Positions 59,556 to 64,000 of a stretch of 64,000 nucleotides of DNA are shown here, piece after piece. The position numbers and the translations under genes were made by a program. Source of the DNA: Semisulcospira habei (taxonomy: Eukaryota; Mollusca; Gastropoda; Semisulcospiridae); the NCBI GenBank assembly GCA_036245525.1, contig BTPG01000004.1, positions 45,042,482 to 45,106,481 of the forward strand, read 5' to 3'. Below the pieces are notes generated by a model. It was given only the letters and a program-made list of their open reading frames with translations. It made no database searches and was not told the DNA's origin. The number at the start of each line of letters is the position of its first letter. The first letter of the stretch is position 1.

Positions 59556-60648
59556 CACTGCTGCCAGGACTACTCATACTAATCTCCCTGAGCTCATTAA
59601 CATCTGTGCCTGTTTTAGATGTTTGGTGGGCTGCATAGGTTCTGTGCGCGATCTTCAGCATTTTAAAGTAAGCACTCATAAACTTTAACCTCTATGACCC
59701 CTCCTTATGAGGATGTAACTGCAGCTTATCGCAGCCAGTAAGCAGCTTTGGCGAGTCCCTATTACAGAGGGGGCTGTCAAAAATGTCCACCTTGCAAATG
59801 GAAGGGAGAGTTATGTGTTATGTATCTGTCATTTACCCACTGTTGCCACAAGTAGTTCAGTTTGATCAAGATGGGGTGTCTGCACTCAGAAAGGCTCATA
59901 GGCACTCTCTCCCACCTCTCATAAGTCTTCCCATGTATGTATACATGTGTGTGTATGTATGTATGGCATCTTCCAGGCACTTATCCATTTGTTTTCTCAA
60001 AACACATTACCGATGGTATTACTGTAAGGGATTATTTCTTTGCTAGTCTAATTTTAGCCCAAAAAATTTGTTGTGTACGATATGGTCATTATGGCAGGAG
60101 AGGGGCGACATAGACTGGGCGGAAGCCCGGCCAGCCTCCCTTCCTGTTACACCACGCATGCGCTCCGCGCTTCCCGCCCTCAGTCAATTTCTTTGCTGGT
60201 TCAGAATGGTTGTGTACGTTGTGAGCTCTGCGTTTCTTGTGACTTTTCTGGTCGTTGGACTTTTGTTCCGTGGACCTTAGGCTTCGACCCTTCGTGTGAA
60301 ACTGCTTTGCAGTTGTGTGGTGCCTTAGGCTAGCCTTCTACGGTACCGGTGAACTTTTCGTGGTGTGGTGGCCGCTTGGACTGGTCTCTACGCCATTTTG
60401 GGACCGGTTCTGCTTCGCCGGTTCCGAGGGACTTGTGTGCTTGAGAACTGTGACTTGTGTGTTCGCTCGTCGTTCATCCTTGGATACGTTTCAAGTGAGG
60501 ACGGACTACCTTCATGCCGCTTCTTCTCTCGTACGGTGGCGGCGGATTCTTGTGCCTTCGACCGGTGACAGTTCGAGCTACCTCTTCGCCTGGTCATCTG
60601 CCCGCCACGTGGTTTGTTGGTCTTGGCCTGTTGGTCCCTCCTCTTCGA

Positions 60649-60656
60649 ATGGCGAG
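60649..60656 (+). CDS. DIRS-4 gag, predicted 8-nt first exon
   Basis: ATGGCGAG|GTAAAG. With the acceptor TTTGTGTTACAG at 60808-60819 the intron is 163 nt, and the protein begins MASGQVRTCLRCG. Same start codon, length and phase as in DIRS-2. Confidence 0.62.
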
Positions 60657-60819
60657 GTAAAGATTCGGTTTGAGCCTACGCCAGGCGCTCGGGGTGTGGG
60701 TAGAGCGCCGGGCCTCGGCACAAGCTTATTTTTAATCGAAAATTTCGTTCAAGCGCGGTTCGTGGTCGCGTGCCCGCGGGGGCACGCTCGTTCGAATCTC
60801 ATTATTCTTTGTGTTACAG

Positions 60820-62144
60820 TGGGCAAGTACGCACCTGCTTGAGATGTGGGCAGTTTCAGTGGCCGTGTGACGATCATTCCCTTTGCCTGAACTGTTCCGG
60901 TTGTGCCTCAACTAAACCGTGCCCAGTCTGCGCCCCTTGGCCGGAAAAGCAGTGGACAGACCTTCTGCGTTTCTACGGCAGAGAACAACCCACCCCAGCT
61001 CGGGGTTCCGATCCATCCCCGGTATGCGCCACAGACCCGCCGAGTGGCCCCTACCGTGTGGTAGCGCCCCCGACTCAGCAGCCTCGGCTGCGAGCTAGAG
61101 CGCTAAAACCGGCATCCACCACAGTCCCGTCGAGTGGTCGCTGTGCGGTTCAGGATCGGCGAGGCCTGCCAGCTAAGCCTCTTGTTAAGAAACCGGTATC
61201 CACCACAGTCCCGTCGAGTGGTCGCTACCCGGTTGTGACTTCCAAGCAGTCACAGATTGATGCACAGGCACATGCGGCGAATTCGGTAGACGTCCTGACT
61301 GAGACACCGAACGCCACAGCCAACCAGGTCAGTGATCAGCCCTCTCCTTCACTTGGACCTGTTATGCCCATCAACTCGTCCGACACGAACAATGTTTTGG
61401 TCTCCTCAAATCTTCACTCCAGGACCAACTATATGGCACATAGATCAGACAGGATTGTTCGGCATTCGCGTCCCCGTTCCCGGTCACGCAGCCTGAGACG
61501 CGGCCCAGCTTCGCCCCGTTTACACCACCAACGCTCTTCCTCCTCTAGTCGTTGGTCGCGCTCCAGGGAATCGTCGAAGCGACGGAAAGTTTCTTCCCGC
61601 CACTCAGCTTCTACCCGACCCCCTCGAGCTCGCGCTAGGCGCGACTCGTCCCACAGTTCCCCGTCACGCCGGCATCGACGTTCAGTGTCTTCCCATCGCC
61701 GCTACCGCTCCAGGCAGCGCAGCGTCTCCCGCCACGATCACCACAGATTGCGTCGGCCGTCTTTCATGTCACAGAGTTCATCGCGAGAGCGTTCGGCTCT
61801 ACGGCGCTCTGGGATTTCCCCGCCGGTGAGATGCTCGCCGCTTAGGGTTACGCCGGCCTCCCGGACTGACAATGCGGCTATCCTTGCTACTCGACCAGTG
61901 GTGGGCGTAGCCCCCAGCACTGTTCCTATTGAAGACGACGCTCTCAGCTTGTACCCTACGGAGTCGGTTTCTGCCCTCCTTCGAGAGCCCAGCCCAGATC
62001 TGTCTCTTCTCTCGCCTGATGATGAGGAGCTACAGCCGTCATCCATGGGACACAGGTTGGAGACTCTTCGGGCACTAGATGAAGCGGCGCACATCATTGC
62101 GGATTGCCTCCCAGCGGATATCTGCCCTCCGTCCCCCCCCCCCC
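60820..62144 (+). CDS. DIRS-4 gag N-terminal part: Cys/His module and SR-rich linker
   Basis: The frame has the module CLRC-GQFQWPCDDH-SLCLNCSGC and CPVC-APWPEKQWTDLLRFY, two copies of a STTVPSSGR repeat, and a long Arg/Ser-rich stretch (RPRSRSRSLRRG, RYRSRQRSVSRHDHHRLRRP) that should bind nucleic acid. It continues to LDEAAHIIADCLPADICPPS. A run of 13 C (62133-62145) then shifts it to a stop at 62171-62173. One C fewer would join it to the next frame. Confidence 0.82.
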
Positions 62145-64000
62145 CTCAAGAGGAAGGCGTCCGCCTCCGTTGATGCCGATCGTCAGGGCAAGCGGTTTAA
62201 GTCTCTTCCTCAACCACCCGGCTTTAAGGACATTTGCGAAGCCTTTTCTGCTCATCTCTCGCAAGGTCGCTGCGGCGTTTCTGGTTTCTTTTCGGACTCA
62301 AGGTGGCCGGAGGGTTTGGATATTTCTTTTCGACAGTCTTGGTATGCGGGACATTCGCAGAGTTTTTCTTGCCCCCTGCCTAAGCTGGACCCTGCGGCGT
62401 CTTCCTTTACTGGTGCTTCCCTACGGCAGTGTCTTCTTCCGGGCGTGGATCAGACAGCGACGCTCGTTCGGAACGCCCTCGCGGCAGCGGGTTTCCTGGA
62501 TCTAGCGACGCAAGCTATCGTTCGTCGAGTTGAAGATGCCTGGCATCCTTCCTTGTCTTCTCTGTTTGGGGATCTGCTAGCGTTGGCCATTTCTGGGAAC
62601 CGTGCGGCCTACCACGCCTCCGTCAATGCGATGGCGGCGGCCCTTAACTGCGATTTGTTGAGACGGGATGCGGTTCTACGCCTTTGCTCCATTCCGCCCG
62701 ATGTCAAGACTCAGCTTCGTCAAGCTTCCCTTGGAGGAGAGCTCCTGTTCGGCCCCGACTGGCTTGCTGTCAAGGAGGCGAATAAGGACTCCTGGCCCAG
62801 CCGCCCTTCTACAGCTCCCTTTCGAGTCCCCCGCACGGCTTCGGGTCGCTCCCTGCGGGCTGCTAGACCCAGCGTTCGTCCCCCTACCAGAGGTGGACGT
62901 CTCCCCCCAGACCTCCTGCCTTTCCCCGCGCCCGCCCCGCTACAGGCTCCGCCCCTGCGCCCCCTGCGCGCTCCTGGCCCAGACCTGCCCGTCGGCCCGG
63001 GCGAGGTAGGGCCCAGTGACTGCTTCTCTCGTCCCCCGCCGGCCGTTTCCGGGTCCGCTGTCGGCGGGAGACTAGCACTCCACAGCGACGTGTGGCAAGC
63101 GCTTTTTCCAGACGACCCGTGGATCCTGTCTACCATCACCAAGGGACTCCTGATCTCCTTTCAGTCGCCCCCTCCCCTGCGCCGCTCGCCGTTGTGGACA
63201 GCGCTGCCGTCAGACCTACCCAGAGCCGAGGCTCTCAGCGCCGAGGTTGCTGCCTTGCTGCAGAAGTCGGCCACGGAGGTGGTGATGCGACACGACTCCC
63301 CAGCTTTCTACAGCCGGCTCTTTGTAGTACCCAAACCCGGTGGCGAGTGGCGTCCAGTCATAGACCTCTCGGCACTCAACAAATTCATCGTGGCTCCTTC
63401 CTTTCGCATGGAGACCGCCCAGGCCTTGCGAGCCGCTGTGCAACCGATGGACTTCGCGGTCAGTCTAGACCTTTCAGATGCGTACCTTCACGTACCCATA
63501 CACCCAGCCTCCAGACGTTATCTGCGCTTCGCTTTCCAGGGAGTGGTCTACCAGTTTCGCGCTCTTCCTTTCGGCCTAAATCTCAGCCCTTGGGTGTTTA
63601 CTCGGATCATGGATGCTGTGGTAGCCAGAGCCCGTCGGACTTCCACGAGTCCCACCTCGAACTATTTAGACGACCTGCTCTTGAGGAACCAATCCGAGAC
63701 TACCCTGATGCAGGACCAGGATGCCCTTCTTCACCTGCTCGAAGATCTCGGCTTCTTGGTCAACTTCGGCAAGTCCGACCTCGTGCCAGCGCAACACTTT
63801 GTGCACCTGGGTATGGAATTCCTCACCGACCTCAACATCGTTCGGCTCCCGGAGAAACGCATCCAGAAGTTGGCAGATTTAGCGAGGCAGGTTTCTCAGT
63901 TGACGACGTTACCAGCCAGGCAGTGGCTACAGCTTCTGGGATTGATGAACACGGCAGCGGATCTCCTTCCCTTGGGACGTCTTTACTCCCGACCTCTGCA
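62145..64000 (+). CDS. DIRS-4 gag core and reverse transcriptase, open to the window end
   Basis: Starts LKRKASASVDADRQGKRFKS, then LPQPPGFKDICEAFSAHLS, WYAGHSQSFSCPLP, NRAAYHASVNAMAAALNCDL, a Pro/Arg-rich linker, and RT: RLALHSDVWQALFPDDPWIL, PAFYSRLFVVPKPGGEWRPV, VSLDLSDAYLHVPIHPAS, YLDD in SNYLDDLLLRN (about 63660) and the thumb to LGLMNTAADLLPLGRLYSRP. There is no stop in 618 codons, with gag core and RT in one frame. It has no start of its own; it is the continuation of the previous entry after the C run. Confidence 0.92.

Larger units (their letters stand above)
57932..59987 (+). other. RyR intron after exon M
   Basis: It contains a tandem repeat (58085-58830), G runs (58962-58986, 59273-59291), a family-D hairpin (59066-59158) and a family-F hairpin (59464-59555). 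No coding recognised. Confidence 0.55.
59988..64000 (+). mobile_element. DIRS-4, young DIRS element, cut by the window end
   Basis: It starts with the DIRS left end (TTTGTTTTCTCAAAACACAT). The leader includes CCGGCCAGCCTCCCTTCC. The gag exons follow, and gag-RT stays open to position 64000. The recombinase, ICR and right repeat must lie beyond the window. Confidence 0.93.

Overview
This is a window of an animal nuclear genome. Thirteen consecutive exons of one ryanodine receptor (RyR) gene lie on the + strand between 4758 and 57931. All joins agree in phase and have GT/AG borders. Spliced together they read without interruption through the middle of the channel, from the stretch after the third SPRY region into the first large helical domain. 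The gene enters from the left and leaves to the right. The protein looks invertebrate: the long glutamate tract of vertebrate RyR1 is missing. The mixture of transposons (DIRS, RTE, CR1-like LINEs, TTAA-bounded hairpin repeats) suggests a lophotrochozoan, perhaps a mollusc, but that is inference.

The introns are packed with mobile DNA. Six DIRS-type tyrosine-recombinase retrotransposons make up about half of the window: DIRS-0 (1-1182, minus, partial), DIRS-1 (5344-11812, plus, the best preserved), DIRS-5 (23889-31041, minus, non-autonomous), DIRS-2 (44633-51109, minus, recently broken), DIRS-3 (52733-57586, plus, decayed) and DIRS-4 (59988 to the window end, plus, young). DIRS-1, -2 and -3 show the DIRS end logic directly: a left inverted repeat, a right inverted repeat, and an internal complementary region (ICR) that is the complement of the right-end/left-end junction. 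The coding order is gag with an N-terminal Cys/His module, an SR-rich linker and a conserved core; then RT, RNase H and a Dam-methyltransferase-like domain in the same frame as the gag core; then a tyrosine recombinase in an overlapping frame. In three copies gag appears to begin on a short separate exon ending in AG, spliced to the Cys/His exon in the same phase.

Other elements are four non-LTR retrotransposons (1452-4078 minus, 14478-16062 plus, 32213-33360 plus, 38410-40073 minus RTE) and a LINE 3-prime zinc-tail fragment (33403-33590). There is a tRNA-derived SINE (41010-41422), a TIR element inserted in DIRS-5 (29039-30948), and a 1-kb repeat with three copies, two of them forming a long inverted repeat. 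Two antisense coding remnants occur (16.3 kb, and 20.6-21.9 kb with a clean intron). At least five families of short palindromic repeats are bounded by TTAA and begin CCY or CTC, as in piggyBac-like MITEs.

Several insertions are nested and give a relative history: RTE inside a SINE-like element inside one arm of the inverted repeat; and a TIR element inside DIRS-5 inside a third copy of the same 1-kb repeat. No rRNA, CRISPR array or intact tRNA gene was seen.
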